DNA of 44,287 nt from Streptomyces sp. WAC 04229 (lineage in GTDB: Bacteria > Actinomycetota > Actinomycetes > Streptomycetales > Streptomycetaceae): NCBI RefSeq assembly GCF_003947455.1, contig NZ_QHJH01000049.1:1-44287 (forward strand), written 5' to 3'. The notes beneath the pieces were generated by a model that worked only from the letters and a program-made list of their open reading frames with translations, did no database searches and had not been told where the DNA came from. Both the position numbers and the translations under genes were made by a program. Below are positions 34,520 to 42,111 of the stretch, in pieces (position 1 is the first letter of the stretch; each line of letters starts with the position of its first letter).

Positions 34520-35569
34520 GTGACCGCCACCGGACCCACCAGCACCGCCCCCGACGTCGTGGACGTCGTCGCGCTCGGCGAGTCCATGGTCACCTTCCTG
34601 CCCTCGCGGCCGGGGCGCCTCGCCGACGTCCCCTCCTTCGACCGGGCCATCGGCGGCGCCGAGTCCAACGTGGCCTGCGTGCTCGCCGCCGCCGGGCACA
34701 CCACGCGCTGGGCCGGCCGGGTCGGCGCCGACGGCTTCGGCGACCACCTCGTCGAGGCCATCGGCGCCTACGGCGTGGACGTCTCCCTCGTCCGCCGGGA
34801 CCCCGACCGCCCGACCGGGATCTACTTCCGCACCGCCGGCGACCGCGCCACCGACGCCCACGAGGTCGCGTACTACCGGGCGGGCTCCGCGGCCTCCGCG
34901 ATGTCCGTCGACACCATGGACCTCGACGCCCTCCGCTCCGGCCGCGTCCTGCACGTGTCCGGCATCACGCCCGCGCTCTCCGCCGACTGCCTCGGCCTGA
35001 TGCGCGAACTCACCGCCCGGCGCCCCGGCCGCGCCCGGGGCCCCCTCGTCTCGTTCGACGTCAACCACCGCCCCGGCCTGTGGCGCGAGTCCGGGGAGGG
35101 CCCCGAGGTACTGCTCGAACTGGCCCGCGGCGCCGACATCGTCTTCGTCGGCGAGGACGAGGCCTGGGGTCTCGGCGGCCCCCAGGCCGTGCGCGCCGCG
35201 CTGCCCGAGCCCGCCGTCCTCGTCGTCAAGCAGGGCGCGACCGGCGCCACCGCCTTCCACGGCACGGAGGCCACCTCCGTACCCGCCCTCACCGTCGATG
35301 TCGTCGCCGCGGTCGGCGCGGGCGACGCCTTCGCCGCCGGGTTCCTCTCCGCCACCCTGCGCGGACTGCCCGTGCGCGAGCGGCTGCGCCACGGCCACCT
35401 CATGGCCGCCGCCGCCCTCACCGTCCCCGGCGACCTCGCCACGCCCCCCGCCCGCGACCACGCCGACCGCCTCGCCGCCCTCGACGACGCGGCGTGGGGG
35501 AGACTGCGACTCGGCCCCGGCTGGACCCAGGCCGGCGAGAGGGCCGACGAGGAGGCACGCACACCATGA
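34520..35569 (+). CDS. PfkB-family sugar kinase, 2-keto-3-deoxygluconate kinase type
   Basis: A 349-aa ribokinase-like enzyme. It opens VVALGESMVTFLPSRPG and has the FDRAIGGAESNVACVLAAAG substrate loop. This loop and the YYRAGSAASAM block are typical of KdgK (2-keto-3-deoxy-D-gluconate kinase). The catalytic aspartate sits in the second PfkB signature VGAGDAFAAGF. The product of such an enzyme is 2-keto-3-deoxy-6-phosphogluconate. GTG 34520 is used, with GGGAG about 11 nt upstream. The stop overlaps the start of the iclR gene (ATGA), so the kinase, regulator and ridA are translationally coupled. Confidence 0.92.
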   Translation: MTATGPTSTAPDVVDVVALGESMVTFLPSRPGRLADVPSFDRAIGGAESNVACVLAAAGHTTRWAGRVGADGFGDHLVEAIGAYGVDVSLVRRDPDRPTGIYFRTAGDRATDAHEVAYYRAGSAASAMSVDTMDLDALRSGRVLHVSGITPALSADCLGLMRELTARRPGRARGPLVSFDVNHRPGLWRESGEGPEVLLELARGADIVFVGEDEAWGLGGPQAVRAALPEPAVLVVKQGATGATAFHGTEATSVPALTVDVVAAVGAGDAFAAGFLSATLRGLPVRERLRHGHLMAAAALTVPGDLATPPARDHADRLAALDDAAWGRLRLGPGWTQAGERADEEARTP

Positions 35570-36330
35570 GTCAGACCGTCGACCGCGCGCTCAGCATCCT
35601 GCCGCTGCTCGCCGAGGGCCCCGCGGACCTCGGCCGGGTCGCCGACCGCCTCGGCGTGCACAAGTCCACCGCGCTGCGCCTCCTGCGCACCCTGCACGAC
35701 CACGGCTTCGTCTACCGCCAGTCCGACCAGCGCTACCGCCTCGGCGCCCGGCTCATCTCCCTCGCCCAGGAGGCGATGGAGAACCTCGACGTCCGGGAGA
35801 TCGCCCACCCCCACCTCGTACGCCTCAACGAGCAGGTCGGACACACCGTCCACCTCGCCGTCCACGAGGAGGGCGAGGTCCTCTACATCGACAAGGTGGA
35901 GAGCCGCTACCCGGTCCGCATGTACTCCCGGATCGGCAAGCCCGTCGCCATCACCGTCGCCGCCGTGGCCAAGCTGCTCCTCGCCGACCTCCCCGAGAAC
36001 GAGCGCCGCGCCGTGGTCGAGCAGCTCGACTACCCCATGTACACGGCCCGTTCCACACCGAACGCCGACGGCTTCCTCAAGGAGCTGGCCAAGGTGCGCG
36101 AACAGGGCTGGGCCACCGACCTCGGTGGCCACGAGGAGTCCATCAACTGCGTCGCCGCACCCATCCGGGGCGCCGACGGCAGGGTGGTCGCCGCGATGTC
36201 GGTCTCCGCACCGAACGTCGTCGTCACCGCCGACGAACTCCTCACCCTGCTCCCGCTGGTGCGCCGTACGGCGGACGCCATCAGCGGCGAGTACTCCGGC
36301 AGGACCCCAGTCAAGGAAGTCACCACATGA
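35566..36330 (+). CDS. IclR family transcriptional regulator
   Basis: A 254-aa regulator. The N-terminal winged helix is TVDRALSILPLLAEGPADLGRVADRLGVHKSTALRLLRTLHDHGFVYR, and the rest is the IclR effector-binding domain (HTVHLAVHEEGEVLYIDKVES...GWATDLGGHEESINCVAAPIRGADGRVVAAMSVSAP). GAGGAGG precedes the ATG. It sits inside the catabolic operon, between the kinase and ridA, and probably responds to a pathway sugar acid or keto acid. The GTTGCA palindrome in the divergent promoter is its likely target. Confidence 0.95.
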   Translation: MSQTVDRALSILPLLAEGPADLGRVADRLGVHKSTALRLLRTLHDHGFVYRQSDQRYRLGARLISLAQEAMENLDVREIAHPHLVRLNEQVGHTVHLAVHEEGEVLYIDKVESRYPVRMYSRIGKPVAITVAAVAKLLLADLPENERRAVVEQLDYPMYTARSTPNADGFLKELAKVREQGWATDLGGHEESINCVAAPIRGADGRVVAAMSVSAPNVVVTADELLTLLPLVRRTADAISGEYSGRTPVKEVTT

Positions 36331-36737
36331 CCGACAAGATCGCCCTCACCCCGGCCACCCACACCACCCCGCCGGCGAAGTTCTCCCACGGCGTCCGCAA
36401 GGGCAACATCCTCCAGGTCGCCGGCCAGGTCGGCTTCCTCCCCCACGAGGAGGGCAAGGCCCCCACCCCGGCCGGCCCGACCCTGCGCGAGCAGACCCTC
36501 CAGACCCTCGCCAACGTCAAGGCGATCCTGGAGGAGGGCGGCGCCTCCTGGGACGACGTGATGATGATCCGCGTCTACCTCACGGACGTGGACCACTTCG
36601 CCGAGATGAACGAGATCTACAACGCGTACTTCGCGGAGCAGGGCCTCACCCAGCCGCCCGCCGCGCGCACGACCGTCTACGTCGGCCTCCCCGCGGGCCT
36701 GCTCATCGAGATCGACGCGCTCGCCGTCCTGGGCTGA
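36327..36737 (+). CDS. RidA family enamine/imine deaminase
   Basis: A 136-aa YjgF/YER057c/UK114 protein. Conserved blocks are GNILQVAGQVG, QTLQTLANVKAILEEGGASWDDVMMIRVYLTDVDHFAEMNEIYNAYF and PPAARTTVYVGLP, with the key arginine in ARTTV. RidA proteins hydrolyse reactive 2-aminoacrylate-type enamines/imines released by PLP dehydratases. The ATG overlaps the iclR stop by 4 nt. Its presence beside a PLP dehydratase in the facing operon supports a dehydratase pathway in this locus. Confidence 0.95.
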   Translation: MTDKIALTPATHTTPPAKFSHGVRKGNILQVAGQVGFLPHEEGKAPTPAGPTLREQTLQTLANVKAILEEGGASWDDVMMIRVYLTDVDHFAEMNEIYNAYFAEQGLTQPPAARTTVYVGLPAGLLIEIDALAVLG

Positions 36738-36779
36738 CCCTCCCCCTCGGCCCTCCGCGTTCCCGAACCGCCTGTCGCA

Positions 36780-36817
36780 CGGCACGGCGCTCCCCGTCCC
36801 CAGGGGGCGCCGTGCCG
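36780..36817 (+). terminator. hairpin between ridA and gntP
   Basis: An 11-bp perfect stem (36780-36790 with 36807-36817) whose loop can extend pairing through CCCC/GGGG. It may end or attenuate the kinase-iclR-ridA transcript before the transporter gene. Confidence 0.6.
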
Positions 36818-36866
36818 CGCCCCGCCCTGCCCGAAAGCACCATGTGTTTAGCCAGAGGACCCCCGA

Positions 36867-38345
36867 ATGCCCCCTGTGTCCCTCCAGCTCGCCGCCGCCG
36901 AGACCCCACCGCACACCGGCGGTCTGCTCACCCTGATCGACGGCACCGCAGGTCTGCTGACCGTCGCCGCGATCGGCATCGTGCTGCTGCTCTTCCTGAT
37001 CATCAAGGTGCGGCTGCAGCCCTTCGTCGCGCTGCTCGCCGTCTCCATAGCCGTCGGCCTGCTCGCCGGCCTCTCGGTCACCGAACTCTTCGGCACCGTC
37101 CAGAAGTCCGACGCCGTCTCCACCATCGAGTCCGGCATGGGCGGCATCCTCGGACACGTCGCCATCATCATCGGCCTGGGCACCATGCTCGGCGCGATCC
37201 TCGAAGTCAGCGGCGGCGCGCAGGTGCTGGCCTCCCGCCTGCTGGGCCTGTTCGGCGAGAAGCGCGCCCCCCTCGCGATGGGCCTCACCGGCCTCATCTT
37301 CGGCATCCCGGTCTTCTTCGACGTCGGCATCTTCGTCCTCGCGCCGATCGTCTACGCCGCGGCCAAGCGCTCCGGCAAGTCGGTGCTGATCTACTGCCTG
37401 CCGCTGCTGGCCGGCCTGTCGATGACCCACGCCTTCCTGCCGCCGCACCCCGGGCCGGTCGCCGCCGCCGGGCTGCTGAAGGTGGACCTCGGCTGGGTGA
37501 TCCTCATGGGCATCGTCTGCGGCATCCCCGCCGTGCTCGCCGCCTGGGTGTTCTCCGCCTGGGTCGGCCGCCGCATCTTCGTGCCCGTCCCGCAGGACAT
37601 GGTCGAGGCCGCCGACGAGGCCAAGCAGGCCGTCATCGAGGAGCAGCGGGCGTCCGGCGTCGAGCCGCACGAGAGCCCGGTCGCGCTCGGCACGGTCCTC
37701 GGCATCATCGGCACCCCGCTGGTGCTGATCCTCGCCGCGACCTTCTCCTCCATCGCCCTGGACCCGTCCACGCTCCGCTCGGTCATCGAGTTCTTCGGCA
37801 ACCCGTTCGTGGCGCTGACCATCGCGCTCCTCCTCGCCTACTACCTGCTCGGCATCCGCCGCGGCTGGTCCCGCAAGTCCCTGGAGACCGTCTCGACGGC
37901 CTCGCTGAAGCCGGTCGGCAACATCCTGCTGGTCGTCGGCGCGGGCGGGGTCTTCGGTGCCGTCCTCAAGGGCAGCGGCGTCGCCCAGGCGCTCTCCGAC
38001 ACCTTCAACGACGTCGGCCTGCCGGTGATCGTCCTCGCGTACCTGATCTCCCTGGTGCTGCGGGTCGCGCAGGGCTCGGCGACCGTGGCCATCGTCACGA
38101 CGGCGGGCATCGTGGCACCGCTGCTGGCGGAGGGCGACCACTCGCAGGCGTTCGTCGCGCTGGTCATCATGGCCATCTCGGCGGGCTCGATCTTCGCCTC
38201 GCACGTCAACGACGGCGGCTTCTGGATGGTCGCCAAGTACTTCGGCATCAGCGAGCGGGACACCCTGAAGACGTGGACCGTCCTGGAGAGCGTGCTGTCG
38301 CTGGCGGGCTTCGCGGTCGCGGCGGTACTGAGCCTGTTCGTGTAG
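36867..38345 (+). CDS. GntP family permease (gluconate/D-serine type)
   Basis: A 492-aa polytopic membrane protein with about 12-14 helices. Diagnostic blocks are MGGILGHVAIIIGLGTMLGAILEVSGGAQ, IFGIPVFFDVGIFVLAPIVYA, the AFLPPHPGPVAAAG loop and RVAQGSATVAIVTTAGI...SHVNDGGFWMV. The family includes proton symporters for gluconate, fructuronate, idonate and D-serine (DsdX), so sequence alone does not fix the substrate. In this locus it should import the operon's substrate, a sugar acid or a D-amino acid. It follows ridA after a 129-bp gap with a hairpin and may have its own promoter. Confidence 0.93.
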   Translation: MPPVSLQLAAAETPPHTGGLLTLIDGTAGLLTVAAIGIVLLLFLIIKVRLQPFVALLAVSIAVGLLAGLSVTELFGTVQKSDAVSTIESGMGGILGHVAIIIGLGTMLGAILEVSGGAQVLASRLLGLFGEKRAPLAMGLTGLIFGIPVFFDVGIFVLAPIVYAAAKRSGKSVLIYCLPLLAGLSMTHAFLPPHPGPVAAAGLLKVDLGWVILMGIVCGIPAVLAAWVFSAWVGRRIFVPVPQDMVEAADEAKQAVIEEQRASGVEPHESPVALGTVLGIIGTPLVLILAATFSSIALDPSTLRSVIEFFGNPFVALTIALLLAYYLLGIRRGWSRKSLETVSTASLKPVGNILLVVGAGGVFGAVLKGSGVAQALSDTFNDVGLPVIVLAYLISLVLRVAQGSATVAIVTTAGIVAPLLAEGDHSQAFVALVIMAISAGSIFASHVNDGGFWMVAKYFGISERDTLKTWTVLESVLSLAGFAVAAVLSLFV

Positions 38346-38373
38346 GCGTCTGATAACGAAGTCGGGACCGACT

Positions 38374-39105
38374 GTGTCCGGCACAGGTTTGTCGACCATA
38401 CTGCCCGCTGTGGAGCAGCGCAGAGGATCGAGCAGCCAGCCCCTGGAAGGCGCCGGATTCGACCCGGCATTCATCCCCGGGCTCACCGCGCCCGTGTCCG
38501 GTGAGCCGGCGGACGTGAGACGCGACAAGGCGGACGCGGACGCGGATGCGGAGACCGGGGTGGAGGCGGACCGCGTCGCGGACGGCGTGCCGCCCGCCCG
38601 GGAATCCGCCGAGGACTCCGCGGAAACGGACGAGGCGGCGGCCCCCGTGGACGGTCCCGTCTTCGAGGCCGCCGACCGCCGCGCGCGGATCGTCGCGGAC
38701 CACAAGGGCGTACGTCTCTCCCTCGACGATCAGAGTTGCGAGTTCCGCTGGGACGAGGTCGGTGCCGTGGAGACCGAGACGGGCCGCTTCGGCAAGCGGT
38801 TCACCGTCACGGTGCACACGCCGGACCGCCGCTGGTACCCGATCGAGATCGAGGCGACGTCCCGGAGCCGGTTCGCGGAGTGGGAGTCGGCCCTGGACGA
38901 GGTCCTGGACGCGTACTTCGAGGACGACGAGGCCAAGACGGAGTCCGAGTCCGAGGCCGAGCCGGACCCCGAGTCCGAGGCGAAGTCGGACGCCGAGCCG
39001 GACACCGAGCCGGACACCGAGCCGGACACCGAGCCGGACACCGACTCGGACTCCAAGCCGGCCTCCAAGTCCGGCGGGAAGCCCGCGGCGGACGCCGAGG
39101 AGTAA
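38374..39105 (+). CDS. PH-like domain protein with acidic repeat tail
   Basis: A 243-aa protein. A disordered acidic N-terminus (to about residue 95) leads to a compact beta-domain at about 97-180: ADRRARIVADHKGVRLSLDDQSCEFRWDEVGAVETETGRFGKRFTVTVHT, ending SRFAEWESALDEVLDAYF. Strands plus one C-terminal helix fit a bacterial PH-like fold. The tail is Glu/Ser/Pro/Asp-rich, with four exact EPDT repeats. GTG 38374 is used; GTG 38410 is an alternative and neither has a strong ribosome site. Function unknown; it is possibly a small scaffold protein. Confidence 0.75.
   Translation: MSGTGLSTILPAVEQRRGSSSQPLEGAGFDPAFIPGLTAPVSGEPADVRRDKADADADAETGVEADRVADGVPPARESAEDSAETDEAAAPVDGPVFEAADRRARIVADHKGVRLSLDDQSCEFRWDEVGAVETETGRFGKRFTVTVHTPDRRWYPIEIEATSRSRFAEWESALDEVLDAYFEDDEAKTESESEAEPDPESEAKSDAEPDTEPDTEPDTEPDTDSDSKPASKSGGKPAADAEE
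38995..39042 (+). repeat. four tandem 12-bp repeats coding EPDT
   Basis: The unit GAGCCGGACACC is repeated four times without mismatch (38995, 39007, 39019, 39031) inside the acidic tail coding region. Perfect identity suggests recent slippage expansion; copy number should vary between strains. Confidence 0.85.
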
Positions 39106-39172
39106 GCGCATCGGGTGAAGATCCGCGCACGCCCTCTTGTCCGACCGGCGGCCATGAGCTTTCTTGACCCTC

Positions 39173-40498
39173 ATGGCGGACCTCACGGGCAACACCACAG
39201 ACGCGGGCGCGGCGGGCGGGACCGACTCGGCCCCGCGTAAGTCCAGTTGGCGCTACATCGGCCCCGGCATCGTCGTCGCGGCGACCGGGGTCGGCGCCGG
39301 CGACCTCGTGGCGACCCTGATCGCGGGCAGCAACTTCGGGTACACACTGTTGTGGGCCGCGGTCATCGGCTGCCTGGTCAAGATCTCCCTGGCCGAGGCG
39401 TGCGGCCGGTGGCACCTGTCCACCGGGACCACGCTCTTCGAGGGCTGGGCGAGCCTCGGCCGCTGGACCACGTGGTTCTTCGCGATATACGCCGTGATCT
39501 GGGGCTTCGTCTACGGCGCGGCCGCGATGTCGTCCAGCGCGCTGCCGCTCCAGGCCCTCTTCCCGGACGTGATGGACCTCGAATGGTGGGGCATCGCCTG
39601 CGGTCTGGTGGGCCTGGTGTTCGTCTGGTTCAACAAGTACAACGTCTTCGAGAAGGTCATGACGGTCCTGGTGGGCGTCATGTTCGTCGTGACCGTCTAT
39701 CTGGCGATCCGCGTCACCCCCAACCTCGGCGAGGCCTTCGCCGGCCTCCTCCCGGTCCTCCCGGACGAGAAGGACTCGATCCTCAACACCCTCGGCCTGA
39801 TCGGCGGCGTGGGCGGCACCATCACGCTGGCCGCGTACGGCTACTGGGTCAACGCCAAGGGCTGGACCAACACCGGCTGGATGAAGGTCATGCGCCTGGA
39901 CAACCGGGTCGCGTACGCCACGACGGGCGTCTTCGTCATCGCCATGCTCTTCGTCGGCGCGGAACTGCTGCACTCGGCGAACATCGCGATCGCGAGCGGC
40001 GACAAGGGCCTGATCCAGCTCGGCGACGTCCTGGAGCAGGAGTACGGCACGGCCACGGGCAAGCTCTTCCTGATCGGCTTCTTCGCCACCTCCTTCACCT
40101 CGCTGATCGGCGTCTGGCACGGCGTGAGCCTGATGTTCGCCGACTTCCTGGCGCGCCTGCGGGGCGAGCGCGAGGCACGCGGCGACGAACTGGCCTCGGG
40201 CCGCCGCGAACGCTCCTGGGCGTTCCGCGCGTACCTGCTCTGGCTCACCTTCCCGCCCATCGTCCTGCTCTTCCAGGACGAGCCCTTCCGCCTGATCATC
40301 ATCTACGGCGTCCTGGGCGCCGCCTTCATGCCCTTCCTCGCCCTGACCCTGATGTGGCTCCTCAACTCCTCCCGCACACCCCGCGAGTGGCGCAACGGCC
40401 GGCTGAGCAACGGCATGCTGACGGTCGCGGGCCTGCTGTTCCTGGTCCTGTGCGTGAAGCAGGTCTGGGACCAGCCGTGGTCGGAGTTCTTCCAGTAG
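39173..40498 (+). CDS. Nramp-family divalent cation transporter, non-canonical
   Basis: A 441-aa membrane protein with about 11 helices in the Nramp/LeuT-like fold (SWRYIGPGIVVAATGVGAGDLVATLIAGSNFGYTLLW...). Where Nramp transporters of manganese and iron have DPGN in helix 1, this protein has GAGD. The helix 6 metal motif MPHN/MPH is replaced by a stretch around LAAYGYWVNAKGW. It therefore belongs to a divergent branch whose ion may not be Mn or Fe. ATG 39173 is preferred; TTG 39164 is possible. It converges on the Fic-like gene with a 13-bp gap. Confidence 0.88.
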   Translation: MADLTGNTTDAGAAGGTDSAPRKSSWRYIGPGIVVAATGVGAGDLVATLIAGSNFGYTLLWAAVIGCLVKISLAEACGRWHLSTGTTLFEGWASLGRWTTWFFAIYAVIWGFVYGAAAMSSSALPLQALFPDVMDLEWWGIACGLVGLVFVWFNKYNVFEKVMTVLVGVMFVVTVYLAIRVTPNLGEAFAGLLPVLPDEKDSILNTLGLIGGVGGTITLAAYGYWVNAKGWTNTGWMKVMRLDNRVAYATTGVFVIAMLFVGAELLHSANIAIASGDKGLIQLGDVLEQEYGTATGKLFLIGFFATSFTSLIGVWHGVSLMFADFLARLRGEREARGDELASGRRERSWAFRAYLLWLTFPPIVLLFQDEPFRLIIIYGVLGAAFMPFLALTLMWLLNSSRTPREWRNGRLSNGMLTVAGLLFLVLCVKQVWDQPWSEFFQ

Positions 40499-40511
40499 CG
40501 GCGGCGGGGGC

Positions 40512-41945
40512 TCAGCCGCGCCCCTGCTGCGGGGGACGCCGCCCGTCCGGGCCTGCCTGGTCTCCGTGGCCGGCGGGTTGCTGCTGCAGGGCCCCGACCA
40601 GGTACTCGGTCAGCTCGGCACGTCCGGCCGTGTCCGTTCGTCGGACGGTCCCGCCGGGGCCGGACTTCGTCCGGGGCGGGTGCTTCATCGTCGGCCCCGG
40701 GCCGCCCATCTCCGGGTACTGCCCGTGGACCAGAGCCGGTCCCGGGCCGTCCGCTTCGAAGTGTTCGTAGCCTCCCGCGGGAGCGGGGGCGTGCAGCGGC
40801 TCGTAGTAGCTCTGGGGTGTCTGCAGCGAGGAGAAGGTCGGGATGACGATGGTCCCCGTCGTGCCCGCGACCGCCGGCCCGTCGTTCTCGTACCAGGGAC
40901 GGTCGTAGCGGGACTCGGTGGGCTCCAGATCGTCGCTGGTGAGGTCCAGTCCCTGTCCCCTCTCCAGGGCGTCGGCGATCTGGTCCAGGGACCGTCCGCC
41001 CTGGAAGAGCTGGTCCATGTCCTTGAAGATCACCGGCTGGAAACCGGCCGCCAGGAGCAGTCGCGGCAGGAGCACGTGCACGTTCAGCCGCCGGTTCGTG
41101 TCCTCGAACGGGTGGACGATGTGGATACTCCGAACCGCTCGCCCGATGGCCTTGAAGCGGTCGCGGTCGGTCTCCGACCTGTCGAGATCCGCATACAGAC
41201 GGTCGAGGATCTGCGTGACCAAACGCTCGACCTCGTCGTGCTTGTAGAGGGTCTCGATGAGGACGTTGGGAGCCCCGTGCATGCGGCCGTACCAGGTGAG
41301 GGCGTCCGGTCTGACGCCCGTACCGGCGAACCCGTCCCTGTTGACGGTCAGCCGCCTGCCGTCGATCTCCTCGTCCAGCACCGAGGGTGTGGGGGAGCTC
41401 GCACGCAGGGGAAAGCTGGTCGCGTAGCCGTCCTTGCCGGAGGGGTCGAAGTCCTTGCCGAGCCCGGACACCACGGAATCGTGCATCGCGTTGTACTTGG
41501 CGAAGTCGACCCGTTCGCCGATGTCCTCGCCGTTGAGGTGCTGGTCGTACGCGGCCGTCATGCTGGCCTGGTAACCCGGCGACTCCTGGTGGTCGTACAG
41601 TTCCCCGGGGTTCTGCGGGTGCGTCCGCCGTGCCTCTTCGTGGTGGGCCGGGTCGAGTTGGGTCCGCCACCAGCTGTCACGGGGGAGTACCTCCTCCAGC
41701 CGCCGGGGCGCGCGTGCGCCCGGAGCCGCCGTGGTGCCGACTCGCTGGACGGGCAGGTCGTGCACCGTACGCGCCACCGCGTTGTTTCCCGCGAGCTGCT
41801 GGAGAGACGGAACATCGAGCGGGCGGGACGCGGACATGTCCCGCGGCGGGGCCGAGGGCCTCGGAGCGTCGGGGCGCACAGTCGTTTCGTCCGTACGAGA
41901 ACGGCGCAAGTACACGCTTGTCCCTCCGGTTCGGCCTGCCGTCAT
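40512..41945 (-). CDS. Fic-like putative toxin with eCIS-cargo type N-terminal motif
   Basis: A 477-aa protein. Residues about 49-62 read LQQLAGNNAVARTV, followed by PVQR. This is the short conserved motif I associate with cargo and DUF4157-type proteins of extracellular contractile injection systems. After a variable region, residues 264-306 (FKAIGRAVRSIHIVHPFEDTNRRL...LLLAAGFQP) match the Fic-domain core. HPFEDTNRR at 278-286 corresponds to HPFx(D/E)GN(G/K)R, with both glycines replaced. Fic enzymes AMPylate or otherwise modify proteins. The C-terminus is Pro/Gly/Gln-rich and low complexity. There is no signal peptide. ATG 41945 has GGAAG upstream. Confidence 0.72.
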   Translation of the reverse strand: MTAGRTGGTSVYLRRSRTDETTVRPDAPRPSAPPRDMSASRPLDVPSLQQLAGNNAVARTVHDLPVQRVGTTAAPGARAPRRLEEVLPRDSWWRTQLDPAHHEEARRTHPQNPGELYDHQESPGYQASMTAAYDQHLNGEDIGERVDFAKYNAMHDSVVSGLGKDFDPSGKDGYATSFPLRASSPTPSVLDEEIDGRRLTVNRDGFAGTGVRPDALTWYGRMHGAPNVLIETLYKHDEVERLVTQILDRLYADLDRSETDRDRFKAIGRAVRSIHIVHPFEDTNRRLNVHVLLPRLLLAAGFQPVIFKDMDQLFQGGRSLDQIADALERGQGLDLTSDDLEPTESRYDRPWYENDGPAVAGTTGTIVIPTFSSLQTPQSYYEPLHAPAPAGGYEHFEADGPGPALVHGQYPEMGGPGPTMKHPPRTKSGPGGTVRRTDTAGRAELTEYLVGALQQQPAGHGDQAGPDGRRPPQQGRG

Positions 41946-42111
41946 GGTGGCACTTCCGGAAGATGCCGGAAAAGGGCCGAACGGGCAGCGAGGAATGCCC
42001 TCGAAGGACGGTTCGCGACCCCGCAGCCGATCGTGAGCGGCGCAATGGCGGACTTGGCATCGGCACCCCGGCGATTGCGGGCCTGCTGCTGGTCCTGGAC
42101 CGGACCATGGA

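Noticed and set aside
38995..39042. Possible CRISPR array
   Set aside because: Units are 12 bp, contiguous with no spacers and in frame within a coding region.
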